A stretch of 24,013 bases of DNA from CAZGAH01 sp964523295 (GTDB lineage Bacteria > Desulfobacterota > Desulfovibrionia > Desulfovibrionales > Desulfovibrionaceae): contig CAZGAH010000064.1 in assembly GCA_964523295.1 (NCBI GenBank), positions 1 to 24,013 on the forward strand, in the 5' to 3' direction. The notes beneath the pieces are model-generated. The model did not search any database. It had not been told where the DNA came from and was given only the letters and a program-made list of their open reading frames with translations. This document shows, one piece after another, positions 15,139 to 23,882 of this stretch; within the stretch, counting starts at the first letter, position 1; the number at the start of each line of letters is the position of its first letter. A program made the translations under genes and the position numbers.

Positions 15139-16191
15139 ATGCAGAACATGACAAAAGGTATGGGATACGACGCGGTTGCCCTGCTTTCCGGCGGGCTTGA
15201 CAGCATTCTTGCGGTAAAGGTGGTGGAGGAGCAGGGGGTGCGTGTGAAATGCCTGCACTTTACCAGTCCCTTTTTCGGAAAACCCAAACGTCTGGCGCAT
15301 TGGCGCAGCATCTACGGCCTGGATATCGACGCCGTGGACGTGGGCGATGAGTTCGTGTCCATGATGGCACGCGGCCCGGTGTATGGTTTCGGCCGTTTTC
15401 TCAATCCGTGCGTTGATTGCAAAATTCTCATGGCCACGCGCGCCAAGGGGTTGCTCGAGGTGTACGGCGCCCGATTCATCATTTCCGGCGAAGTCCTCGG
15501 ACAACGGCCCATGTCGCAGCGGCGCGATACGTTGAATATCATCAGCAGGGACGCGGTCGTCCGTGATATTCTGGTGCGTCCGCTCTGCGCGCTGCGGCTC
15601 GAGCCGACGGTCGCCGAGCGCACGGGCCTGGTGGATCGGGAGCGCTTGTTGGGTATTTCGGGGCGAGGTCGGAAAGAACAGCTGGCCTTGGCGCAGCGCT
15701 TCGACCTCAAAGAAGTACCGACGCCGGCCGGCGGATGCATGTTGGCGGAGCAGGAGTCGGCGCGGCGCTATTGGCCGGTGTTGCGCCACGCGCAGAGCCC
15801 CAGGGCGGTGGATTTCGACCTGGCCAATACGGGGCGCCAGTTCTGGGCCGGCGCGTACTGGCTGGTCATCGGCCGTAATCGGGCTGACAACGAGCGTCTG
15901 GCGGAACTGCTTCGTCCGGAAGATACGCTGTTCAAGGTGCAGGGATTTCCCGGTCCGCTCTGCCTGGGGCGAACCGTGTCCGGCACGCCCTGGCCAGCCG
16001 ACGCCATTGTCGACGCCGCGGCGTTCGTCGCGTCCTTTTCACCCAAGGCCATGGCCACGGAGACTGCGGTGCGCGTGATCGCCTCGTGTCAAGGCGAGGC
16101 CCAGCCACTGCTGGTACGCCCGTCCAGAGCGACGGCCCTTGGCTGGGCCGAGCCGGCATGGACCGGCAGGGAAGGTGATCCGGAGGATTAA
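15139..16191 (+). CDS. ThiI/MnmA-like PP-loop ATPase, probable tRNA thiolation protein
   Basis: 350 aa from the ATG at 15139-15141, which follows TAGGAGAGG. The N-terminal PP-loop LLSGGLDSILA (about residue 17) marks an adenylating enzyme of the ThiI/MnmA/TtcA group, which activates a tRNA uridine for sulfur transfer. A CxxC (NPCVDCKIL, about 94-102) and a later Cys in PAGGCML could bind a [4Fe-4S] cluster, as in TtuA-like proteins. The C-terminal third (GRQFWAGAYWLVIGRNRADN ... PGPLCLGR) resembles the NFACT-R/DUF814-like RNA-binding region that accompanies this PP-loop type in deltaproteobacteria. These genes are often labelled tRNA methyltransferase in older annotations; thiolation is more consistent with the motifs. 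The gene stands alone, convergent with the chemoreceptor gene 51 bases away. Confidence 0.8.
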   Translation: MQNMTKGMGYDAVALLSGGLDSILAVKVVEEQGVRVKCLHFTSPFFGKPKRLAHWRSIYGLDIDAVDVGDEFVSMMARGPVYGFGRFLNPCVDCKILMATRAKGLLEVYGARFIISGEVLGQRPMSQRRDTLNIISRDAVVRDILVRPLCALRLEPTVAERTGLVDRERLLGISGRGRKEQLALAQRFDLKEVPTPAGGCMLAEQESARRYWPVLRHAQSPRAVDFDLANTGRQFWAGAYWLVIGRNRADNERLAELLRPEDTLFKVQGFPGPLCLGRTVSGTPWPADAIVDAAAFVASFSPKAMATETAVRVIASCQGEAQPLLVRPSRATALGWAEPAWTGREGDPED

Positions 16192-16242
16192 GAACGCGCT
16201 GGACCCCGGTCTTGGCACTGCGGCCTTTTTTCGCTGCTTCCT

Positions 16243-17910
16243 TTACCCTTGCTGCATTTGCTGGACCAGTCTGCCCAAGTGGTCGCTCTGCTCGTTGACC
16301 GCAGTCACCGCCCTGGTGACGTGGGTCATGCGCTCATCATTGTGTCTGGAGATGGTGCTGATACCGTCCCTGGCCTGAGCGATCTGGCGGCTGGAACCGG
16401 TTTGCAGCTCAGCGGCCGCGGCGATAGTGCGGACCTGATCCGCCGTCACCGTAGCCAGACCGACAATGACGTCGAGGGTCTCGCCGGAGCGGGTAGCCAG
16501 CTCGGTGGCAGTCTGGATGGTCGTAGCCGCGGTGTCGGTACTTTCCACGCCTTTGCGTACCCCTTGCTGAATGGCCTTGACGGACTGACCGACCTCGCCG
16601 GTCGCGACCATGGTCTTTTCGGCCAGCTTGCGGACCTCGTCCGCGACCACGGCGAATCCCCTACCGGCATCGCCGGCCCGGGCGGCCTCGATGGCGGCGT
16701 TCAGGGCCAGAAGATTGGTCTGGTCCGCAATGTCGCCGATTACGGCCATGATCCGGCCGATGCCCTCGGCCTGGCCGCCAAGGTCCGCCATATGGAGCTT
16801 GAGTTCGTGCGTTTGCGCCTGCACCTGACGAATGGCGTCCACGGCCTGGCGGACCACGGACGCACCGTCCTGAGCGCGCTGTCGGGCATCCTCGGCGCCG
16901 GTGGCAGCCTGGGCCGCGTTGTCGGCCACGCCAGCCACGCTCGTGTTCATCTGCTCCATGGCCGTGGCGGTCTGGGCTACGCGGGCCTGCTGCTCGCGTG
17001 TACCCTGGCTGGCCTGGCCGATTTCCCCGGTCATCTCGATCGAGGCTTGGGCCAGGGCCTTGACAACGTCATTAATCTGATCCGCCGCCTCGTGCATGCC
17101 GTCACGACGCGCCCGCACGGCTTCCTGGCGGGCCTCCTCGGCCTGACGCATGGCCTGACGCGCCTTATCGGCTTCGAGCGTCGTTTCTTCCATCTTTGCG
17201 GTCAGATCAACATTGAGCGCTCTGATTTCGGTGGTCTGACGCGCCACTTCACCCTCCAGTCGCAGTTGCTCGGCACGCATCATCCGCCGATTGAGAAGAA
17301 AAAGCGGCGACACGAGCAGCACGAACAGAAGTCCGGTGAGTAACGACGTCAGTACCTTCTCGTTGTACAGGGCATTGAGGTCGGAGATCTCCAGGTCCGC
17401 GCCCAGCACATAGGTCTGGCCGTCAGAACCAGTCCAGGGCAGGAAGGCCGAGCGGAAGGTGCCCCATTTGTCCGTGTACTCCTCGAATGCGTCCCGACGC
17501 GCGGAAAACACTCGTTTGAGCACCTCGCTGGCCTCATCGTAGACGTCGCCAAAGCGGCTATAGGTGCCGTCTTCCAGCTCCTTGCGCGTTGCGCCGCTGG
17601 CTACGAATACAATCTTTCCGTCGCGCTGGCTCATCAAATAGACGTACTTGAGGCCATTGACTTCGGCAAAGGAGGAGAGGTCGCGGACCGCTTCAAGGTA
17701 TTTCCCGTCGTCTATGGATTTTCCGGCCATGTCCTGCAGATAAGGCTTGCCCAGAACCAGAGGCATGGCAACGGCGGCCGAGCGCAACCGCCGGTCCACG
17801 TCACCCAGGATGCGCCCCTTTTCATGCCAATAATTGCCAACCACGTATGCGGTCAGGCCAAGCACGTAGATGGCAATGCCAATGAGCAGATAACGTTTCG
17901 CGGCAGTCAT
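16243..17910 (-). CDS. Methyl-accepting chemotaxis protein with periplasmic Cache-like sensor
   Basis: 555 aa from the ATG at 17908-17910, chosen because GGAGG lies 6-7 bases upstream; a longer frame upstream lacks such a site. A first membrane helix (YLLIGIAIYVLGLTAYVVG) is followed by a periplasmic sensor of about 170 residues containing LKYVYLMSQRDGKIVFVASG and SDGQTYVLGADLEI, in the style of single Cache domains, then a second helix (LTGLLFVLLVSPLFLL). No canonical HAMP domain is evident; a long coiled coil (residues about 235-290) leads into the signalling domain with the conserved hairpin IGDIADQTNLLALNAAIEAA and GRGFAVVADEVRKLAEKT. No C-terminal receptor-tethering pentapeptide is seen. 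The ligand is unknown; it would control CheA and swimming or another output. Confidence 0.92.
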   Translation of the reverse strand: MTAAKRYLLIGIAIYVLGLTAYVVGNYWHEKGRILGDVDRRLRSAAVAMPLVLGKPYLQDMAGKSIDDGKYLEAVRDLSSFAEVNGLKYVYLMSQRDGKIVFVASGATRKELEDGTYSRFGDVYDEASEVLKRVFSARRDAFEEYTDKWGTFRSAFLPWTGSDGQTYVLGADLEISDLNALYNEKVLTSLLTGLLFVLLVSPLFLLNRRMMRAEQLRLEGEVARQTTEIRALNVDLTAKMEETTLEADKARQAMRQAEEARQEAVRARRDGMHEAADQINDVVKALAQASIEMTGEIGQASQGTREQQARVAQTATAMEQMNTSVAGVADNAAQAATGAEDARQRAQDGASVVRQAVDAIRQVQAQTHELKLHMADLGGQAEGIGRIMAVIGDIADQTNLLALNAAIEAARAGDAGRGFAVVADEVRKLAEKTMVATGEVGQSVKAIQQGVRKGVESTDTAATTIQTATELATRSGETLDVIVGLATVTADQVRTIAAAAELQTGSSRQIAQARDGISTISRHNDERMTHVTRAVTAVNEQSDHLGRLVQQMQQG

Positions 17911-18022
17911 GGGGCCTCCGGGGCGTTTGGTTGCGGGTGATTGAAGGAGTACAGATGCGACAGGGCAATTACCGTCAACCCGGTGCCATTGATAACTAAA
18001 ATCCGCTAAATACACAATGCGT

Positions 18023-19153
18023 TCAGCCCAGCGTCTTCCTGAACCCCAGCGCCGCCACCGTAAGAAAGCTCAGGGCCAGGCCGGTCAGCCAGGCTGCCTG
18101 GGGCCAGATGACGGACAGGCCTTCGCCTTTGAGGACCACGGCGCGCAGGATGTCCAGGAACCAGCGCATGGGATTGAGGTATGATGCGTATTGCACCATC
18201 GTCGGCATGTTGTCCACGGGGAACATGAAGCCGCTGAGCAGTACGGCTGGCATCATGATGAAGAAGGCCGAGAGCAGGGCCTGTTGTTGCGTGCCTGCGT
18301 TGGCGCTGATGAACAGGGCCAGGCCCAAGTTGCCGGCCATGAATATTCCGGCCAGGCCATAGAGCAACGGCCAGCTGCCCTGGTTGTGGATGTCGAAGAA
18401 CAGCCAGGCCAGCACGAACATCACGGTCATGGTCGCGTAGCTGATGGCCGCGTAGGGCAGGGTCTTGCCGATGATGAATTCCATCCGGGACAGCGGCGTG
18501 ACCATGATCTGCTCGATGGTGCCGATCTCCTTTTCCCGCACGATGGCGATGCTCGAGAGCATCATGCTGTTGACCAGAATCATCATGGCAATGAGTCCGG
18601 GCACGTAATAATATTTGCTCTCCAGGTTCACGTTGAACCAGGCGCGGGTGAGCACCTCGATGCGGGCCGGCTGCTGATCGCGGCCCAGCGTCCTGTTCAG
18701 CCGGTTTTCCAGCCAGCGTTGGTTGAAGCTGCCCACAATCTGCTCCGCGTATCCGAAGACGATCGATGCGGACTGACTCTGCGTGCCGTCGGCCAGGAAC
18801 TGGACCGGGGCAGGGCGCCCGTCCGCCAGTCTGTCGGAGAAGGTGGAGGGTATGTAGAGCACGGCCTGAACCTCGCCGGCATCGAGCACGCGGTCGATGT
18901 CCCCGGCCCGATCCAGCCGTTTCGCGATGTCGAAGTAGCCGCTGGCCGTGAAGGCGGCGAGCAGGTCGCGGCTGGCCGGGCTCTGGTCGTTGTCGAGCAC
19001 GGCGATGCTTACGTCGGTGACGTCCGAGGTCATAGCAAAGGCGATGACCAGCATCTGGATCAGCGGCACGACAAGGATCATCAGCCGCATGCGCGGGTCA
19101 CGAAAGAGTTGAAGAAACTCCTTGATCAGCATTTCCTTGAGACGCGCGTGCAC
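18023..19153 (-). CDS. ABC-2 permease, YbhR-like
   Basis: 376 aa. The start is the GTG at 19151-19153, two bases after the stop of the preceding permease and downstream of GGAG. The protein then opens with VHARLKEMLIKEFLQLFRDP and a first membrane helix, the normal beginning of ABC-2 permeases; an upstream extension in the same frame only reads the neighbour gene out of frame. A large periplasmic domain (after residue about 50, VLDNDQSPASRDLLAAF) is followed by five helices, including IAMMILVNSMMLSSIAIVREKEIGTIEQI, which contains the conserved E-x-G-T-x-E-Q. With the second permease it forms the membrane pore of an exporter driven by the tandem ATPase, taking substrates to the membrane fusion protein. 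The substrate is unknown; multidrug or membrane-active compounds are typical of this family. Confidence 0.92.
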   Translation of the reverse strand: MHARLKEMLIKEFLQLFRDPRMRLMILVVPLIQMLVIAFAMTSDVTDVSIAVLDNDQSPASRDLLAAFTASGYFDIAKRLDRAGDIDRVLDAGEVQAVLYIPSTFSDRLADGRPAPVQFLADGTQSQSASIVFGYAEQIVGSFNQRWLENRLNRTLGRDQQPARIEVLTRAWFNVNLESKYYYVPGLIAMMILVNSMMLSSIAIVREKEIGTIEQIMVTPLSRMEFIIGKTLPYAAISYATMTVMFVLAWLFFDIHNQGSWPLLYGLAGIFMAGNLGLALFISANAGTQQQALLSAFFIMMPAVLLSGFMFPVDNMPTMVQYASYLNPMRWFLDILRAVVLKGEGLSVIWPQAAWLTGLALSFLTVAALGFRKTLG

Positions 19154-19155
19154 GG

Positions 19156-20292
19156 TTACTCCAGCGTCAGTTTGAGTCGTTTGAGGCACAATGCGACCAT
19201 CAGGCATGCGTAGACGCAGAGCAGCAGCGCATTGAACCAGAGAATCTCCAGACCCACGCCCTTGAGATAGATAGCGCGCAGGATTTCCAGAATATAGCGC
19301 GCCGGCACGAGGTAGGTGAGATAATGGTAGATGCGGGGCATATTGTCGATGTCGAACACGAAGCCGCTGAGCATCATGGTCGGCAGATAACTGGCCAGCA
19401 GGGCGGTCTGGTTGGCCAGGACCTGCTTCTTGAACACGATGCTGACCATCAGCCCGAAAAACAGGGCCCCGGCCAGAAAGATCGAGGCCGTGCAAAACAG
19501 CAGCGCCACATTACCCCGAAACGGGACTCCGAACAGATAACGGCCCATGACCACGGCAATGACCATGTCCACGAAGCCGATGACAAAATAGGGCGCCACC
19601 TTGCCGAATACCAGCTCCGGCACGCGTACCGGCGTGCTGATGAGCTGCTCCATGGTCCCCATTTCCCATTCCTTGGCCACGGTGATGCTCGTGAGCATAG
19701 CTGCGATGACGATGATCACGATGACCAGGATGCCGGGCACGGTTTCATTCTGGCTGCGCAGATCGGCATTGAACCAGGCGCGGCTTTTCAGCTCCACGGG
19801 CGGATCCTGAACCTTGCGCCCCTGGAAATCCATGCGCCGGGTCAGCACGGACTGGTTGAAAATGCTGCCCAGCGTGCCGGCGTACCCCAGGGCCAGGCGC
19901 GCGCGCGTGGCGTCGCTGCCGTCGGCGATCACCTGCAACGCCGTTGGTTTGTCATTGCGCACGGCCTCGGCGAAGTCCCAGGGAATGACCAGGGCAATCA
20001 TGGCCGTGCCCTTCTCTAGCGCTTCCTGGAGCGCGCGGTAGTTGTCGTGCGCGGCCACGATCTTGAAATAGGGGGACCCCTGGAACTGGCTCAGCAGGTC
20101 GCGGCTTTCCGGCGTACCTGACTGATCCCAGACCACGGTGGGGATGTTGTCCAGATCGAGGTTGAGCGCGTAGCCGAAAAGCACGATGAGCAAGGCTGGA
20201 ATGGCAATGGCCAGAAACAGGCTGCGCCAGTCGCGCAGCACGTGCAGGAACTCCTTGCGGGCCACGGCCTGGAGCCGGCGCGGGTTGATCAT
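19156..20292 (-). CDS. ABC-2 permease, YbhS-like
   Basis: 378 aa, starting at the ATG 20290-20292, which overlaps the stop of the ATPase gene by four bases (ATGA). It begins with RRLQAVARKEFLHVLRDWRS and an initial helix (LFLAIAIPALLIVLFGYAL), then a periplasmic domain beginning TVVWDQSGTPESRDLL, then a block of helices including VIVIIVIAAMLTSITVAKEWEMGTMEQL. This shares the E-x-G-T-x-E-Q loop with the adjacent permease, so the two are paralogues expected to form a heterodimer. Length and topology match E. coli YbhS/YhhJ-type proteins. Coupled translation with its neighbours on both sides indicates one complex. Confidence 0.92.
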   Translation of the reverse strand: MINPRRLQAVARKEFLHVLRDWRSLFLAIAIPALLIVLFGYALNLDLDNIPTVVWDQSGTPESRDLLSQFQGSPYFKIVAAHDNYRALQEALEKGTAMIALVIPWDFAEAVRNDKPTALQVIADGSDATRARLALGYAGTLGSIFNQSVLTRRMDFQGRKVQDPPVELKSRAWFNADLRSQNETVPGILVIVIIVIAAMLTSITVAKEWEMGTMEQLISTPVRVPELVFGKVAPYFVIGFVDMVIAVVMGRYLFGVPFRGNVALLFCTASIFLAGALFFGLMVSIVFKKQVLANQTALLASYLPTMMLSGFVFDIDNMPRIYHYLTYLVPARYILEILRAIYLKGVGLEILWFNALLLCVYACLMVALCLKRLKLTLE

Positions 20293-22352
20293 GCGCGGAC
20301 CTCCGCCCCGGCAGCGGACTCGTCCCGCTCGACCTCCTCGATGAGCGAGACGAACACGTCCTCCATGCCGGGCACGACCGCTTCCACGCGCGCGCTCTGC
20401 CCCAACCCGGCAAATACGGCCTCCACCGCGGAACGGGCCGCGGATTCGTCATCCACGACCAGATGCACGCCCGAGCCGAACAACGCCGCTTCGCGCACCT
20501 CAGGCAATGCTGTCAGCTGGTCCAGAAAACGCTGCGGCGCCGGGCACTGCACATCGAGTATCTTTTCCCGCATCCGCTGCGTCTTCAGCTCCATGGGCGA
20601 GCCCAGCGCGATCATGTTTCCCCGGAATATCATGGCCACGCGGCCGCAATATTCCGCCTCTTCCATATAATGCGTGGTCAGAAGGATCGTGACGCCCTGC
20701 TTTTTGAGATTGNNNNNNNNNNTATAATGCGTGGTCACGAACACGGTCACCCCGCGGCTGGACATGTCGTGGATCACATCCCAGAACCGGCGGCGGGACA
20801 AGGGATCCACGCCGCTGGTCGGTTCGTCCAGAAAGATGATTGGCGGCTCGTGAAGCATGGCGCAGGCCAGGGCCAGGCGCTGCTTCCACCCGCCGCTGAG
20901 CAGGGCGGCCGGCGTGGCAGTGGCGGTTTTCAGATCGGCCATTTCCAGGGCCCAGCGCTTGCGCTGGTCGAGACGCGCGCCCCGCAGCCCGTATATGCCG
21001 CCATAAAAGTTGATGTTCTCCTCGACGGACAAATCTTCGTACAGGGAGAATTTCTGGCTCATGTAGCCGATGTTGCGCTTGATGCGCTCGGGGTCGCGGG
21101 CGATGTCGAATCCGGCGACCGTGCCCGATCCCGAGCTTGGTGCGAGCAATCCGCAGAGCATCCGGATGACCGTGCTCTTTCCGGCGCCGTTCGGCCCCAG
21201 GAAGCCGAAAATTTCTCCCCGGCTGACCTCGAAGCTGACCGCATTCACGGCCACAAAGCTCCCGAAGCGCCGTGTCAGATCCTTCACCCGCACCTGTGGT
21301 CCCGATTGAACGACGTCGTTATCGCCGCCGCCGTTGACCTGGGCCGGCGAATCGGACGGTTCAGCCGCGAACCTGTCAGCGGTTGGGCCAGCCTTTGCCG
21401 GCGTCCCGGCGGTCCCGTAGGCCGCGGACCGATCTCCCAGCATGGCGACAAAGACGTCTTCCAGCGTGGGCGGCTGCGTGCGCAGTGCGTCGACGGGTAC
21501 GGATGCCCGGGCGAGCAGGTCGCGTGTCTGGCGCTCGATACGCTCGACGTCAGTCGCCAGGATGTGTACCTGATCCCCGAACAAATCCACACGCGCGTCC
21601 GGCAACTCCTGTCGGAGGATGTCGGCCGCTGTTCTGGCCTGCGTGCTGCGCAGGGAGAGGATGCTGCCCGGGTGTTGGGCCTTGACCTCCTCGGGCGTGC
21701 CGAGCGCAAGCAACCGGCCGTGGTCCAGCAAGCCTATCCGGTTGCAACGTTCCGCCTCGTCCAGATAGGCCGTGGTCACGAGAATCGCCACGCCCTGGGC
21801 CAGCAGGCGGTAGAGAATTCGCCAGAAATCCCGCCGGCTGACCGGATCGACGCCGTTGGTCGGCTCGTCGAGCAGCAGCACTTGCGGCGTGTGTACCAGC
21901 GCGCAGACCAGTTGCAGCTTCTGTTTCATGCCCCCGGACAGATTGCCAGCCAGACGCCGTTTGAACGGTCGCATGTAACTGAAGTCCAGCAGCTCGTCGA
22001 TATGCCGGCCGCGCTCCCTGCGTTTTACGCCGTAGAGATCGGCGTAGAACTCGATGTTTTCCTGTACGGTCAGGTCAACGTACAGCCCGAAGCGCTGGCT
22101 CATATAGGCCAGGGATTCCTTGACGCGCGCCGGCTCTCGCCGGGGATCGATGCCGACTATGGCAACCTCGCCCTGGTCGGGCTGCAGCAGGCCGCAGAGC
22201 ATCCTCAGCGTGGTGGTCTTGCCGGCGCCGTCAGGACCGACCAGGCCGAATATCTCGCCAGGCTGTACGGCAAAACTGACACCAGCGACGGCCGGGCGAC
22301 CGGCGAAACTGCGGGCCAGGGCCTGCACGGAAATCGCCGGATTTTCGCTCAT
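20289..22352 (-). CDS. Tandem ABC ATPase, YbhF-like, with internal assembly gap
   Basis: Two nucleotide-binding domains in one chain. NBD1 (from residue about 10): Walker A GPDGAGKTTT, signature LSGGMKQK, Walker B VLLLDEPTNGVD, and TTAYLDEA where the switch His would be, so this His is absent. NBD2 (from about 350): GPNGAGKST, LLSGGWKQR, IIFLDEPTSGVD and a normal TTHY. Between them is a Pro/Ala/Gly-rich linker. The gap at 20713-20722 follows VTVFVTTHY; after it the chain reads NLKKQGVTILLTTHYMEEAE, repeating the same structural element. The real protein is probably about 19 residues shorter (near 668 aa). The start ATG overlaps the membrane-fusion gene stop (ATGA), and the stop overlaps the permease start. 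It powers the exporter from the cytoplasm. Confidence 0.92.
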   Translation of the reverse strand: MSENPAISVQALARSFAGRPAVAGVSFAVQPGEIFGLVGPDGAGKTTTLRMLCGLLQPDQGEVAIVGIDPRREPARVKESLAYMSQRFGLYVDLTVQENIEFYADLYGVKRRERGRHIDELLDFSYMRPFKRRLAGNLSGGMKQKLQLVCALVHTPQVLLLDEPTNGVDPVSRRDFWRILYRLLAQGVAILVTTAYLDEAERCNRIGLLDHGRLLALGTPEEVKAQHPGSILSLRSTQARTAADILRQELPDARVDLFGDQVHILATDVERIERQTRDLLARASVPVDALRTQPPTLEDVFVAMLGDRSAAYGTAGTPAKAGPTADRFAAEPSDSPAQVNGGGDNDVVQSGPQVRVKDLTRRFGSFVAVNAVSFEVSRGEIFGFLGPNGAGKSTVIRMLCGLLAPSSGSGTVAGFDIARDPERIKRNIGYMSQKFSLYEDLSVEENINFYGGIYGLRGARLDQRKRWALEMADLKTATATPAALLSGGWKQRLALACAMLHEPPIIFLDEPTSGVDPLSRRRFWDVIHDMSSRGVTVFVTTHYXXXXNLKKQGVTILLTTHYMEEAEYCGRVAMIFRGNMIALGSPMELKTQRMREKILDVQCPAPQRFLDQLTALPEVREAALFGSGVHLVVDDESAARSAVEAVFAGLGQSARVEAVVPGMEDVFVSLIEEVERDESAAGAEVRA
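20666..20737. repeat. 15-bp direct repeat flanking an assembly gap
   Basis: TATAATGCGTGGTCA occurs at 20666-20680 and again at 20723-20737, on either side of ten N (20713-20722). Removing one copy plus the intervening bases deletes 57 bases (19 codons) and leaves a normal, in-frame switch region, which points to a redundant contig end rather than a biological repeat. Confidence 0.85.
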
Positions 22353-23404
22353 GGAGAATTGGTTTGCGGCACATCCGTGTCGGCCAGCCGCGCGTCTGCC
22401 GGAAGTCCCGGCTTGAGCCGGTGGTCGGGATTGTCCAGGTCTATCTTAATGCGATAAACGAGCTTGACCCGCTCCTGGGGAGTCTGGACCGTTTTCGGCG
22501 TGAATTCCGCCTCGGAACTGATAAAGCTCACCCTTCCGGGGAACACCTTGTCAGGCAGGGAGTCCGTGGTCACCCCGGCCGACTGTCCGAGCTGCACGCG
22601 GCCAACCATGGTTTCGGGCACGTAGGCCCGGAGCCAGACCCGGTCCAGCTCACCCACGGTCAGCACCGGTGATCCGACATTGAGGTATTCGCCGGGCTCG
22701 GCCGCCTTGGAGAGAACGACCCCGGGAAACGGCGCGTGCAACTCAGTATACTCGAGCTTGACCTGCGCCTGTTTCAACGTCTCCTGCGCCACGTCAAGCT
22801 GGGCCCGCGCCTGCTCTATCTGGTCTTTGCGCGTGCCCTCCACGCGCAGCGACAGCTGTTCCTCCTGTGCCCTGAGTATGGCCTTGGCCTCGTCGAGGTG
22901 TTTGAGCGCGGTCTCATGGGCCGTGCGGTAGGAGTCGTTTTCGTGCGTGCTGACGACTTTCTGCTTGTGCAGGGCGGCAAACCGCAGATAATCGGCGCGG
23001 GCATTGTCATACTGGGCCTGCGCGCTCTCGACCATGGCCTGGCTCTGGGCAACGGTGGCGCGCGACTCGGCGATTTCCTGGGAGCGGCTGCCGCTTTCCT
23101 TGTCCGCCAGCACGGCCTTGGCGTAGGCCACGTTCGCAATGGCCTGTGTTACGCCCAGCACCTGATCGGTGTTGTCCAGTCGGGCAAGCAGCTGTCCCTT
23201 GGTTACGCGCTCGCCCTCGTCGACCAGGCGTTCCGCCAGCCGTCCCGCGATCTTGAACCCCAGCTGCGCCTCGGTAACCTCGATGTTGCCCGAAAGCAAC
23301 AACTCAGCGGTCCGGGCCGTGCGCAACGTATACAGGTAATAGCCCAGCCCGCCCGCAGCCAGGATCAGCACGGCGACAAGCGCTCGTACGCCTTTATTAC
23401 GCAT
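22349..23404 (-). CDS. HlyD-family membrane fusion protein, YbhG-like
   Basis: 351 aa from the ATG at 23402-23404, preceded by GGGGGA at about 7 bases. An N-terminal membrane anchor (ALVAVLILAAGGLGYYLYTL) is followed by a biotinyl-lipoyl-like segment (SGNIEVTEAQLGFKIAGRLA ... VDEGERVTKGQLLARLD), a long coiled-coil hairpin (residues about 100-205, rich in Gln, Ala, Glu) and a beta-barrel part (LHAPFPGVVLSKAAEPGEYL, GELDRVWLRAYVPE). It is the periplasmic adaptor that links the ABC-2 exporter to an outer-membrane channel, which is not encoded in this window. First gene of the operon; its stop overlaps the ATPase start. Confidence 0.93.
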   Translation of the reverse strand: MRNKGVRALVAVLILAAGGLGYYLYTLRTARTAELLLSGNIEVTEAQLGFKIAGRLAERLVDEGERVTKGQLLARLDNTDQVLGVTQAIANVAYAKAVLADKESGSRSQEIAESRATVAQSQAMVESAQAQYDNARADYLRFAALHKQKVVSTHENDSYRTAHETALKHLDEAKAILRAQEEQLSLRVEGTRKDQIEQARAQLDVAQETLKQAQVKLEYTELHAPFPGVVLSKAAEPGEYLNVGSPVLTVGELDRVWLRAYVPETMVGRVQLGQSAGVTTDSLPDKVFPGRVSFISSEAEFTPKTVQTPQERVKLVYRIKIDLDNPDHRLKPGLPADARLADTDVPQTNSP

Positions 23405-23653
23405 GACTATCCCCCGTTTTCCATTCTGGTGCAACCATTCTGGCCGCTTCCCGTCCGTCCGTCAATCCGTTTCCCGGGTATTTCATGCCATGCTTTGTTA
23501 CCGTTGCAACTGCCCGTTTGCAAACATATTATTTCTTGCGAGCGCGGCTGCCGTCAACTAGTCTCGAAGCATAGTGCATGGCTGGTATCCTCCTTGGTCT
23601 GTATGCCAGAATGATCGGACAGCACGGGAAATGGGGTTTTCCGACGACCCTCC

Positions 23654-23682
23654 TTGATTTTTATGAAAAACTGTATTATATA
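23654..23682 (+). promoter_or_regulatory. Promoter-like sequence, TTGATT-17-TATATA
   Basis: TTGATT at 23654-23659 and TATATA at 23677-23682 with a 17-base spacer, pointing towards the gene starting at 23883. The leader would be about 190 bases. Confidence 0.4.
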
Positions 23683-23703
23683 CACTGTACGGAATAGCTT
23701 GAA
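23675..23703 (-). promoter_or_regulatory. Promoter-like sequence for the exporter operon
   Basis: On the minus strand a perfect TATAAT (23675-23680) lies 17 bases after a weak -35, TTCAAG (23698-23703). It overlaps the opposite-strand promoter, so the two may compete or share a regulator. It lies about 270 bases upstream of the membrane fusion protein start. Confidence 0.35.
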
Positions 23704-23882
23704 TTGTCGAGTGATCGTCCACGGAAGGCGGCATTGCTTCCCGTGAGGCGGACAATCGCCATGGTATTTTTTCACAAATCGACGTGTCCGGGGGCATGTC
23801 GGGGTCAAGTATTTCGAAACCTGGTCGATCCAGAGGAAGAGCGGCGACGGCTTGTGTTCGGATAACTGCACGGATCAGCGAG

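Larger units (their letters stand above)
23405..23882. other. Divergent promoter region
   Basis: 478 bases between the exporter operon and the rightward gene. Open frames of about 105-114 codons on the minus strand (23554-23902) overlap each other, have unremarkable composition and lack ribosome binding sites, so I do not call them. The middle is AT-rich and holds promoter-like sequences on both strands (23654-23705). Confidence 0.55.

Noticed and set aside
19154..19495. Upstream extension of the second permease
   Set aside because: It overlaps the end of the first permease out of frame and is unlike any permease start; the GTG at 19151-19153 fits the family and has a ribosome binding site.
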